Below are positions 49,141 through 58,422 of a stretch of DNA of 64,000 nucleotides, one piece after another. This stretch comes from Leishmania donovani (taxonomy: Eukaryota > Euglenozoa > Kinetoplastea > Trypanosomatida > Trypanosomatidae), in contig NC_018252.1 in the NCBI RefSeq assembly GCF_000227135.1, positions 62,001-126,000 on the forward strand. The letters are read 5' to 3'. The notes under the pieces were generated by a model. It had not been told where the DNA came from. It did not search any database and saw only the letters and a program-made list of their open reading frames with translations. The position numbers and the translations under genes were made by a program. Each line of letters begins with the position of its first letter. Positions within the stretch are counted from its first letter, which is position 1.

Positions 49141-51693
49141 TCACCGCAACTGCCGCGTTGCCTCCTGCAGCCGCTCCTCGAGCTCCAACTTCGCTTGCAA
49201 CGTCTCCTGCAGAAGACACTGCAGGGAGCGTAGTCGACCCTCATCACCACCACGCGACACCGCTGCAGGGGTCAACACCCCAGCCGCCAACAGCTGGTTC
49301 ATGGTGGAGGCGTTCCGCTTGAGCTCGCCCGTCAGCGCGGCACACCGCAGCTGCAGGTCCTCGATCATTGTCGTCAACTTCCACTTTTCCTCCTGCATCG
49401 TGGTCAAACGGTCGAGTAGCGCCTCGTTCTCCACCTGCACCGCCTCCCAGGTGGACATGTGTTCCGGGTTGTAGCGCCGTTCAATGTCGGTGACCTGCCG
49501 CGGAGACGCAACGACGAGGAGGTGCGTCGACGGGAGCGGATCGTCGCTGTCGAGGTCGGCGAGAGAAGCCGCGACAGGGCCGTTTTCGCCGTCGCTGCGG
49601 CAAACCCACGCCGCGGACGTGTCTCGCCAGCTGCCCGAGAAGGAAGGGCGCTGCGACGTCGTCGTTGGTGCAGCGGGGGCGTTGCTCAACGGCGCCACCG
49701 CGGATGGCGGTAACCGGCGCTGTACCTCCTCGAGCAACCTGGTCTTCTCGCTCAACCCGTCCTGAGACACAGTGAGCGCCTGGCGCAGCTCCTTGTTGAG
49801 GGCTAGCAACTGCTGCATCTCAGCCTTCCGCTGCGCCTCCACCAGCGCGATGCGTTGTTCAAAGGTGTGCTTGAGCTCCTCGAGTTGCCGCTCTCGGTCC
49901 ACAAGCACGGCTGTGTCTGCGGCGGCCCCGAAAACCGGACTGTAGGGCACAGAGGGCGACGGCAAAGCGACACGGAGAGTCGTCACGGCGGCGTCCTCCA
50001 TGCGCGACGACGTCGACGACGATGCCACAGCGACAGTCGGTGTGGCCGGCTCCGGTGCCACTTTCGAACTCTCATTCGCGGCCGCGGTAGTCGTGGACTT
50101 GTCGCGATCACCGCGTTGCGTGGCGGAGTGTAGGCACTGCTTCCACACCACCTCTCGAACCTGGCAGGCTAGCACGCGCTTCAGCAGCTGCTTCGCTGCC
50201 GCTTCGTTCACACGTGCTTGCCGAGACAAGGCGAGCATCTGCCGCTCCCATTTCGCCTTTTCCTGCTGGTACTGGGCAGTACGGTCACGCAAGGCGATGC
50301 GCAGGCGGTTTGCGTCTCGCTCCAGCTGCCGGAGTCGCTCATCCTCCTCCTTGCGCGAGATTGCCCGCTCCAGCTCCAGCTCGCTCTCATTCACTTGCCG
50401 GCGGTACAGCAGCGCTGACGCCTTCAGCTCAGCGTTCTCTTTCTGGAGGGCCTGCGCCACCTCCTCCGCCTTGGCTCGCCGCGCCGCCTGCTTTTTTGCG
50501 TCGCGCGTGAGCCTGTCGGTCATGGCATGCAAGTCGCTGATTTGCTTTTCCAGCGCCTCTTTCTGGTACGCCTCGCTGGCTGTAAGCCGCGGTGCCGCTG
50601 CTGCAGCACGTGGTGCCGGGTGGGCCGCCGCCTCCATCGAGCTTGTCAAGAGGCGCTGCAGCTGGCCCTCCAGGTGCGCGTTTTTCTCCTGCAAAAACGC
50701 CTTCTCGCGCATCATGGTGGACATAGCTTCCCGCAGTTGTGCCAGAGCGTACGCGGCGCTCTCGTGTCGCAGGCGTGCCGCGCGCACCTCCGTCTCTCGC
50801 TCTGCCAAGCGCGTCTGCATATCTGCGAGTTGGTGCGCCGGAGAAGCCGGCGTGGTGCCTGCTTGTGGCAGTGACAGGGAGGTGGTGCTCACATCCGCGA
50901 GAAGCGCTTTGCGGAGCTCGGCAAGCTCCACCAGCGCAGCCTCGAGCCGCTTCCTCTCCATGGCCAGTGCGGTCTGTGTGGTGCTCAGCTCACTTTGAGT
51001 GCTAATCAGAAGCCCTTGCGCGGCATCCAACGCAACGGCCCTGACTCGCAGCTCTGCAACCTCTTCGGAGAAGGGTGCAGTTGCCGGCGCACAGCTCGGC
51101 GTCATCGTCGACGGCTCCGCAGCCACCACCACGGCGCGCACAGCAGTGGTGGTTGAAGCCGCACCTGCCACACCCACCACCTTGCCGGTCACAGCCGTGC
51201 CGTGCACTACCCGGCCGGCAACGGCATGGGCCGCAGGCGGACTAGCACCCGTCGCCGTGGTGGCAGGGACGCCGCGCGCAACGACAGCGGCGGGGGCCGA
51301 GCTGGCGTCAGCAGCCGGGCGGACTTGTAAGGCAAAAGAGGGTGGCGGCGGCGGTGTCGACGTTGTCGGCGAACACCCAGCGAGTGGGGAGCTCGACTTG
51401 GCAACGCCGTCTGCAGCAGCAGAAAAGAGGGCGTTATACTGATCCCCCGCAGGTGTTCCGGCCCTGCTTGACACCAGTCGGCTCGTCTGCGTGTGCACGC
51501 GCTCGAGGCAGCGCGTCAGCTGCGCGCATCGCTCGTGCTGCTGCTCCAGGCACTGGATCAGCTCCGGCACGGTCGGTGGGAGCTGAACAATAGAGCTTGT
51601 GTACGACGCGGCCTCATCCTCCGTGGGGGGCGGAGCCGTTGGTGGTGCAGCGGCAGCCTGCGCGGAGGAATAGGTGGACGCCACCGCGGACAT
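49141..51693 (-). CDS. Coiled-coil protein
   Basis: An 850-residue protein from the ATG at 51691-51693; the frame opens upstream at a GTG in UTR-like sequence. It begins with an alanine/proline-rich segment and a short coiled coil (TVPELIQCLEQQHERCAQLT). An Ala/Thr/Val-rich region with VVHGTAVTGKVVGVAG-like repeats runs to about 205. From about 210 to 500 it is strong coiled coil, containing LEKQISDLHAMTDRLTRDAK and EEDERLRQLERDANRLRIAL. A second part (about 600-660) and a last coiled coil (from about 760, WEAVQVENEALLDRLTTMQE) lead to the C-terminus. No enzyme motif. Likely cytoskeletal; otherwise unknown. Confidence 0.87.
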   Translation of the reverse strand: MSAVASTYSSAQAAAAPPTAPPPTEDEAASYTSSIVQLPPTVPELIQCLEQQHERCAQLTRCLERVHTQTSRLVSSRAGTPAGDQYNALFSAAADGVAKSSSPLAGCSPTTSTPPPPPSFALQVRPAADASSAPAAVVARGVPATTATGASPPAAHAVAGRVVHGTAVTGKVVGVAGAASTTTAVRAVVVAAEPSTMTPSCAPATAPFSEEVAELRVRAVALDAAQGLLISTQSELSTTQTALAMERKRLEAALVELAELRKALLADVSTTSLSLPQAGTTPASPAHQLADMQTRLAERETEVRAARLRHESAAYALAQLREAMSTMMREKAFLQEKNAHLEGQLQRLLTSSMEAAAHPAPRAAAAAPRLTASEAYQKEALEKQISDLHAMTDRLTRDAKKQAARRAKAEEVAQALQKENAELKASALLYRRQVNESELELERAISRKEEDERLRQLERDANRLRIALRDRTAQYQQEKAKWERQMLALSRQARVNEAAAKQLLKRVLACQVREVVWKQCLHSATQRGDRDKSTTTAAANESSKVAPEPATPTVAVASSSTSSRMEDAAVTTLRVALPSPSVPYSPVFGAAADTAVLVDRERQLEELKHTFEQRIALVEAQRKAEMQQLLALNKELRQALTVSQDGLSEKTRLLEEVQRRLPPSAVAPLSNAPAAPTTTSQRPSFSGSWRDTSAAWVCRSDGENGPVAASLADLDSDDPLPSTHLLVVASPRQVTDIERRYNPEHMSTWEAVQVENEALLDRLTTMQEEKWKLTTMIEDLQLRCAALTGELKRNASTMNQLLAAGVLTPAAVSRGGDEGRLRSLQCLLQETLQAKLELEERLQEATRQLR

Positions 51694-53029
51694 GGCCAAG
51701 CCTACACGAAAGATGAGAACGAGAGATGGAGGCAACGCAGAGGGGCGCCGGGTACAAAACCGAATCACAGCACGAACGCGCTGCGCCGTCACTCAGTGCG
51801 GACGTGGCGCAGGCGCTTTGCCGATCCGACACGCCCCCCACGTCCCCCTCCTCCCGCACACAGCAAAGCCGGAAAAACAAAGGGGGCGGGGCACCGTGCC
51901 CTTGTGCGTGTGCGTGTGTGGTTGTGCACTTGCCACTCGACGTGGTGCGTCCACCCGCCTCTGCCACGGAAAGCGGCGTATGGCAAAACCCACCGAAGAA
52001 AATTGCAAAACGTCAGCACAGGTTTGTGTGTGTGTGTGTGTACATGGGTGTGGCCAGTGCTGTGAGAGGACGAGACGGGCTGGTGGTGAAGGGCGAGGGC
52101 GTGATTGTACGGCGTGAGCGTCAGAAGGCTCAGTTGGAAAGAAAACCGTCACAGGCAAAAACAGAGAGGAGCAGCCCCCCCCCCCGTCCTACACCCGCTC
52201 GCACCACCAGCAAGATGGACCGCGTGTGTGCTATGCTCACCTGCGCCAAAAGGAAGAGAACGCGGTGAGGAGCGCACAGAAAAGCACGACAACCGGCGCA
52301 CGATGGCACAAGGGCAAGCGCCGCACCCACCGACACAGCTGCGCCAGGTAGGAAATTGGACACGACAAAGAGTAGAGGTGCTAGTGGTGGAGCAGACGCA
52401 GCAGGAAGATGGCAACCACGTCGCAGGTCAGCATCGGGGAGGGGGGTCGGGGAGAGCAGCTGAATAGGCATGAGAAAAGCGCAGCACCCAACACTCGTGT
52501 TCGCCCGGCGTGCGCTTCACCGTGAGGCGGCATGAGAGGCGTGTCGACGCCAGTCAACGCGAAGGTCGACAAAGTCCAAACAGATAGCATCCCTCTCTCC
52601 TCTCCTGGAGCTTGACGCCTGTGCCAGCGTTTGCGCGTCGCACAGCTTCGGCACACATACTGACACACTCGTGGCGTCTTCCTCCCTTGGCACACACACA
52701 CACGCACACATACCGAAAATGCGGGGCAGAGGGGGAAGGGGGCGACAGGAAACAACAGCGAAGTCGGGCGAAGCAGAGATGAAGAGAAGCAGGGCCAAAC
52801 TCACGCACAACAAAACGATACGATGCGCAGGAATAGGCAGAAAGGCGGGAGAACTGAAGGAGCCGCCTGCAGATGCCGCGAGACGCGCCCGTTTCGGCCA
52901 GCCTACGCGCGCCTACCGTACCTCTGCACGTTCATACACATCTCCTTTCCGTGTAGCTGTGCGTGGAAGTGAAGGTGGGCGCAGAGGTGAGATCGCTAAT
53001 ACCACTCAATGGACAGGCGCGCAACACGG
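51694..53029. other. Intergenic spacer
   Basis: No gene supported. It has a C run near 52177-52185, GT/CA patches near 52024-52041 and 52691-52711, and purine-rich stretches. A hydrophobic open frame at about 52130-52471 on the minus strand lacks coding-like composition. Confidence 0.5.
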
Positions 53030-53635
53030 TTAGCTTGGCTGGATATCACGCAGGTGCGCCTCGGCGTAGGCGGTCCACTGCGCCACTCGCTCCCTCAGCT
53101 TTGCCATGTCGTCTGGCGTCACGTTGCGGCTCTCGTACGAGTACACGCGCACTTGCCGCTCTCGTTCGTTGAGCCGGGCCACACACAGCCGCTGCTGCAC
53201 CGCATGCAACACCGTGCGCTGCACCGACACCGTGTCCTGAACGCCAAGCGCCCGCTCGACATCGTCGTACGAGAGGCACACGCCGTCAGGCGTCAGTGCG
53301 TGCTCGCTACATAAGGTGAGAAACGAAAGCAGCTGTAGCTTCGTCATCAGCTCCGGTTGTTGGGCGAGGAGGGCCTTGACACCATCGGACGTCTCATCGA
53401 CGTCCGCTACCGTGTTGAAGGTGAGCAGCTTCAGCAACGCGATCGTGTCTGAAGTGCGGGCCGGTACTGCCGTCGCGTTCTGCCTCCTCATGCACGTCTG
53501 GAGCGCACTCAGGAGAGCCCCGTAGAAGAAGACGGAGGCATCCGCGAGGCCTGACTGCACTGCAGCAAGAGCATCTGCCGCTGTCGTTGCCTGCTGCACC
53601 CTGACCACGTAGGACGCGCCACCTAAGGAGCCCAT
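53030..53635 (-). CDS. COP9 signalosome subunit 7-like PCI protein
   Basis: A 201-residue protein from the ATG at 53633-53635. The order matches CSN7/eIF3m-type PCI proteins: TIALLKLLTFNTVADV, then LLAQQPELMTKLQLLSFLTL (the KLk.LslvtLa block), LSYDDVERALGV and a winged-helix strand pattern VQQRLCVARLNERERQVRVY, and a final helix with ERVAQWTAYAEAHL. CSN7 is a subunit of the complex that removes NEDD8 from cullins. An upstream ATG (53746) would add 37 residues encoded by the polypyrimidine tract, so it is rejected as start. The PCI fold is clear. CSN7 versus another small PCI protein is less certain. Confidence 0.78.
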   Translation of the reverse strand: MGSLGGASYVVRVQQATTAADALAAVQSGLADASVFFYGALLSALQTCMRRQNATAVPARTSDTIALLKLLTFNTVADVDETSDGVKALLAQQPELMTKLQLLSFLTLCSEHALTPDGVCLSYDDVERALGVQDTVSVQRTVLHAVQQRLCVARLNERERQVRVYSYESRNVTPDDMAKLRERVAQWTAYAEAHLRDIQPS

Positions 53636-53640
53636 CTCCA

Positions 53641-53690
53641 CTGAGAGGGGGGGAGAGGAGTGGATGGGAGAAGAGAGAAGAGAGTTAGGC
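53641..53690 (-). promoter_or_regulatory. Polypyrimidine tract and trans-splice acceptor for CSN7-like gene
   Basis: On the transcribed strand this is an almost pure C/T tract ending in CTCTCAG, with AG at 53641-53642, six bases upstream of the chosen ATG. It matches the trypanosomatid rule of a pyrimidine tract followed by the first AG, and would give a very short 5' UTR. A slightly more distant AG could also be used. Confidence 0.6.
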
Positions 53691-53745
53691 ACCCCGTTGC
53701 GAGAGCGGCAGCGAAGCAGGAGAGAGCAAAGAGACCCCGCCAGCA

Positions 53746-53895
53746 TTAACGGAAGCGGCCCCTGCGCCTTGTCGGACGCGTGTAACCCTCAACTACCTCC
53801 CCTTCCCGTCCCCCCGTCGCATCAGACAGGCACTGCTGTTGTCCGATCAAGGCGATGAACGTCGGGGACGCCTGCAGTGCGGCACAGATGCACAT
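53746..53895 (-). CDS. Possible 49-residue small protein
   Basis: A short frame, MCICAALQASPTFIALIG at the start and RPTRRRGRFR at the end, with coding-like third positions. A pyrimidine-rich stretch on the transcribed strand (about 53925-53950) lies at a suitable distance upstream for a trans-splice acceptor. Another ATG in a different frame (about 53899-53901) would come first on that RNA, and the in-frame ATG at 54033 would extend it into UTR-like sequence. No family recognised. It may simply be part of a UTR. Confidence 0.33.
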   Translation of the reverse strand: MCICAALQASPTFIALIGQQQCLSDATGGREGEVVEGYTRPTRRRGRFR

Positions 53896-54520
53896 CTCGT
53901 CATGGTGAGTGACGCGAGCGAGGTGCAATGGGAAGGGAGGGGGCGAAGCGGCAGAGACGATAAAAGGCGGGAGACGGTGGTGAGAGCGAGAGGGAGGGAC
54001 CGTGCTTTCGGTGGTGGTGGTGTTAACTGTCATGTTGGTGGTAGCGGTGCGGCTTCACCAAGGGAGGTCCGATCAGGCATGTGTCGCCACACCCACACCT
54101 AGAGACGTGCACACCTGAAGACCGACATCCACAGAGGAGATGAGCCAGGAGAAGAAAGAAAAAGGGGGGCAGTAATAGTGCAGGCAAGACCAGCGCACAG
54201 ATCCAGAAGGCGGGCGCTGAACAGGTCACTCATGTCCTCTCTCCCTCGGCATGCTCTCCGCATGCTTCTTGGCAGCAAGCGTGAACTACTAGATGGGATG
54301 TGGAAGGGTGCGGTGGTGCGCTCCCCCGTAGCAGCAGCAATCGCGGACTGCGTGGATGGTCCCTCTCTCGGAAAACGGGAGGGGGGAAAGGGGAGGAAAG
54401 AGGACACACGCGCCTGCGTTTAGCGGAGCGCAGCACTCAAATGACGCCGCAGTGTGTCTCTGAGAGAAGCAATAAAACGCTCCGCTGTGTGTATGTGTGA
54501 GTGTGCGCGGTTTGCGGGAC

Positions 54521-54823
54521 TCACCGTCCTTCAGGTGGCTTAGGGCCGTGACCGACAGTCCCCGCCTGCCCACCCCCTGCCGACAGTGACTGCTGCGGCT
54601 TCTGCACTGCGTCACGGTTGAGGTACGCGCGCACTACATTGTAGCTGGAGCGGATGTCATTAGCGACCTCACGGGCAGCGGCGCCGAGCCACAGCCCGAA
54701 CTTCTCGCTGGTCAAGTCGCGCTCCATGCGAGCCGCCTTCTCCGCCACGCGCTGCACCAGAGGCGTATTCGATGCCTCCGAGACGAGAGTTTTGTAGACC
54801 AAACTCTTAAAGAAGGCTTTCAT
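54521..54823 (-). CDS. Small conserved-looking protein
   Basis: A 100-residue protein starting MKAFFKSLVYKTLVSEASNT. The N-terminal 25 residues are amphipathic and basic, followed by helical segments (LVQRVAEKAARMERDLTSEK and LGAAAREVANDIRSSYNVVR) and a glycine-rich tail. The frame continues upstream to 55171, but that part is low-complexity; the ATG at 54821-54823 coincides with the start of coding-like composition. The amphipathic N-terminus suggests mitochondrial targeting. I do not recognise a family. Confidence 0.75.
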   Translation of the reverse strand: MKAFFKSLVYKTLVSEASNTPLVQRVAEKAARMERDLTSEKFGLWLGAAAREVANDIRSSYNVVRAYLNRDAVQKPQQSLSAGGGQAGTVGHGPKPPEGR

Positions 54824-56232
54824 GGTGTAATGTTCTGTGAGAATTCTGTTAAAGGCGTGGCTGTCCCGTGGAGTGTGCTCTCTCCACTCTCCCAAGGCAG
54901 GGAGAGGCCTGCAACGGATGCAAGGATGCCGACTGCAGCAGAGACTTCTCGTGGGTGCGCACCTCTTCAAACGCGGTGCTGAGCGCGCTGCTCCGTGCGT
55001 TGTGTGACGCGGGACACTGGCAGGGGCGCGCCAAGCGTGCCAGACACACCGACAGGGTGACGGTTGTGAAGAAACAAGAAGGGAAGAGCAGGAGCCGGAG
55101 AGAGGGAGAGAGCGGGTACAGTCTACACCAGTGGAGACGCTCACGCAGGAGAAAGAACGGTGCGCTAGCATAGCGCCTCGGCGCGTAGGTCATTGGAGGA
55201 ATCCAATGGCAGCGAGCAAGACAGTCGACAGTGGGCGCCTTGACTCAGATATATATACGCATAGATAGACTAACACGCCGTTATTTCGACGGCGGCAGTC
55301 GCAACAGCCTGCCACCGTCGAGCACAAGTGCACGCATCGCCCTCTGTCCACTCGGAGATGGGTCTGAGGACAACAACGCACACACGCTGAAAGAGGCGGG
55401 TGATTACGACCAGCGAGGCGGACAGCGCCAGAGGAGAACAACAAACACCGTGCTCAGGCATACGGACACGTGCACACACAGACGCCCAAGCGCGAGCTCT
55501 GGGGCGGCATGGCATCCCAGCGCAGTCGCTGGTTGTGCATGCAAATGCGCGAGCGGCACCTCGCTGGTCTTTTTTTTCCGGGGTGTCGAGCGCAGAATCG
55601 GTGTTAGTGTTGACGCCGCGCACCCACTCCTCCCTCAGGTCTGCCCTCCCTTGACCATTCTTGGGTCGGGTGCTCCCTCTACCTCTCCCCGCGGCGACGA
55701 CGGCGCAGTTCGAGTCGCGCACGCCCGCACACACAGGCGCAGAGCATGCGTGAGAGATGCATGCGTCGTGCGCCGGGGCACTGCAGCACACGACGGCAAC
55801 ATGCCCCACTTCACGCGCGCGGGTATATCGCAGTAAAAAGGTGCTGCAAGGAGGCGGAGGCCGGAAAGAGGAGAGAAATAGGCGGCGAGCCCTTCAGCTT
55901 AGGGCGCACAGTCGTGCCCGCGACACATAGACACAACAACAGTGTCGCATCGGTATCCGACTACGCCAAGAAGCAGAGCCGCAGACGCAGGGGCTACGGA
56001 GAACCACGCATGGTTACCTTGAAAGGGTTGTGCGTTGGGTTGCCTTGCGCTCCACTTTCGCCCGTGTCTTGACACGCACAGCAAAAGCCGGTGCCTTGTT
56101 GCTCTCTTCGCTCACACCGCCGCAGCTGTGACCTGTGAGGCATCGCCACCTCACAAGCGTCAACGGTTTACTGCAGAAACGGAGGCGCAAGAACGAGGTG
56201 TCAACGCTGCGGCTGCAAGAGCATCGCCAGCA
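54824..56232. other. Intergenic spacer
   Basis: No gene supported. TA-rich patch near 55249-55258. It should hold the 3' UTR of the DENR-like gene. Open frames on both strands are arginine/histidine-rich noise. Confidence 0.5.
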
Positions 56233-57120
56233 CTAGTACGGGTAGGGCACCTTCTTCTTACCCTCCATCAGGTACACCGACTCCTTCGGAATCCTGTACT
56301 TGGTGATAAGCATGTCCGCCAGCTGATCCACCACGTTGCCCTGAATGTCGATGCAGTCCTGGTGCTTGCCCTCCTCCGCGGCACGCACGCCGGCGCCGCA
56401 GGAGAAGCGCTTGCGCCAGTCCCTCGACACATCCTTCAGGTTGAAGCCGAAGAGGTCCATGCCAAAGACAGATGTGATCATGCGTCGCCCGGTGCGTTTC
56501 TCCACCTCCAGCACGACAATGCGCTCTAGCGCCTTCTTGACGCCGCGCCCCTCCAGCATCGCCTCAAGGCGGTCCTTCTCTGTCAAGATGCGTCGCTTGC
56601 GGCCGCGCTCCTCGGCGTCAGCCAGATCTGCCGCGTACTCTAGTAGCCACGGCCGGCATTTCTCCACTATCCCACTGAACTCGCACATTTCCGCCGGAAA
56701 GGTGCAGATGGGGCAGTAGAGCACCTCCACGGCCCTCTGCCGCGTCACGATGAGAGGCTCCTCGTCGGCGTCCCCCTCTCTCGCCGCCTCCTCTGCCTTG
56801 TCGTCCTCGTTAGCGCCCTTGCCCTTGCCCTTCTTGCGCTGCACCTCCAGTTTCTTGAGCCGGTTGCCCCTGTACTCCTTCTTCTTCGTTTTCGGAGCAT
56901 CATCGTCGCTATCCCTGCCGCGCTCCGAGCAGCGGCCGCTGTGTTGGTCGGGCGTGGCTTGAGCGCCATCAGCAGCAGCCGATGCACCGTTTTCATCGCC
57001 GCAGCCCTCAGCCTGTTCAGGCAACACTGTCGCAGGGGCTGAGTCGTGCTCCTCCTCACGCTCCCCGTCGCTGCAAGGCTGGGCGTGCGCCGTCGCCTTA
57101 GACCTCTTGCTGCGCCCCAT
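56233..57120 (-). CDS. DENR: DENR-like translation factor with long acidic N-terminus
   Basis: A 295-residue protein. The zinc-binding module VLYCPICTFPAEMCEFSG (133-150) has cysteines C136, C139, C146 and C155, as in DENR/Tma22. A SUI1 domain occupies about 198-285, with KRTGRRMITSVFGMDLFGFN (208-227) matching the KRtkrKfvTsV.GLe.fgIdL core, RFSCGAGV (238-245) and CIDIQGNVVDQL (256-267). DENR works with MCT-1 in ribosome recycling and reinitiation. The odd part is the N-terminus: about 130 residues, acidic then strongly basic (RKKGKGKG), whereas animal DENR has only a short lead. The start at 57118-57120 gives a natural basic opening. Confidence 0.93.
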   Translation of the reverse strand: MGRSKRSKATAHAQPCSDGEREEEHDSAPATVLPEQAEGCGDENGASAAADGAQATPDQHSGRCSERGRDSDDDAPKTKKKEYRGNRLKKLEVQRKKGKGKGANEDDKAEEAAREGDADEEPLIVTRQRAVEVLYCPICTFPAEMCEFSGIVEKCRPWLLEYAADLADAEERGRKRRILTEKDRLEAMLEGRGVKKALERIVVLEVEKRTGRRMITSVFGMDLFGFNLKDVSRDWRKRFSCGAGVRAAEEGKHQDCIDIQGNVVDQLADMLITKYRIPKESVYLMEGKKKVPYPY

Positions 57121-58422
57121 AGCTTTATGCGGTACACACTTCTACGCCTCTTCTGTGTGAGTGGGCTGTCGAGGGATGGGGTAGGTATGCACGTGTGTGC
57201 TTCGCTTCCTGGAAAGGGCGGTGGTCGCACTCGCCGCTGGACACTGGCACACGTAACATGGTGGTGGCGATACGCGTGCGTGCGGGGTGCCGTATGTTCG
57301 ATGCGAGACCAAGTCAGAGAAACATGAAAGAGATAAGTATGGCGGTTACGAGGCGAAGAAAGCATCGAAGACTCTCGCTCAGAGCCGTGCGCGACTATCA
57401 CCGGCACGAACATGTTGGCGAGTGCTGGGAAAGAAGAGGGCGCTCTATGCATTGAGCGAGTAACGAGTACCGCTGCAGAGCAAGGGCACACGGACATCCC
57501 TGCATCGCCTCCCCAGCGTGAAGAGCAATCTCAAATGTTTGCCCGCATGGGCACTTCGCTGCCTCTGCGTGTTGCGACGCGTGAGAGGGAGAGGGAGAGT
57601 TCGGCGGAAGTCCGTGGCTGACCGGACAGGAGACACACACACACGAATGAAGCCGGCGTGTGTGTTTACGTGTATGTGCGTTTGCGTGCGTGTGGGTTTG
57701 TGTGCGGCACACGAGCTGCCACCTTAGCTAGTGACAAGATGGCCCGAGTAGGCAAAGACGGAGAGCAACTTGATATGGTTAGGGATGTTGTTTGAGGGGG
57801 AAGCATCAGCACCTGGGATGATGTACAGTACGTGTGGTGCACATGAAAGATGCCAACGGTTCCGTCTTAGGTGAGGGGCGGGCGGGAGGAGGGAGGGGGG
57901 GGGGGCTTTCATGAGGCTTTCAGGGGGGTAGCGTGAGGGAAGGATTTGGCAAGAGACACCCCGAGAGATACAGAAAGGAGGCGCATCAGACACAACCTCG
58001 CGCTCTGACTCGTCTCATCATTGTTTGTCAGTGTCCGGCACCTGCTCCCACTCCCTCACACGCGCACACATGAGCGTGCATGCATGGACAGTTCTGCAGC
58101 AAGAACAGACGGATTGAAAAGACCGCCACTCGCCCCCACCGTCCATCTCCTCGCCACCGAACCGCGGAAACACAGCCGCAGTAACGTCGGCACACTCTAC
58201 TCTCTAGGCGTGCGTGCGTTTCTGGGATGAGCCATAGACAGCCAGCGCTGCATCACAGCATTGTGCAGCGCACTGCGCGCAGGCGCGTGGGTGTGGTGAG
58301 TGGATCAGAGCCGTCGTTGAGCACAAATGAGGAGTGTGAGCTCATGTGCAGTCCACGCCGCACCATCAACCACCTCGCCGCAGCACCAAAGAGCATCGAA
58401 CACTGCGCCTCCAGCCCTTTTA
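57121..58422. other. Intergenic spacer
   Basis: No gene supported. It should hold the 3' UTR of the 1610-residue gene and the 5' region of the DENR-like gene. G run at about 57895-57905; purine tracts. Confidence 0.5.

Larger units (their letters stand above)
53636..54520. other. Intergenic spacer with possible small ORF
   Basis: Between the CSN7-like start and the stop of the 100-residue gene. It contains the CSN7 splice signal and the 49-codon candidate at 53746-53895. Nothing else seen. Confidence 0.5.
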
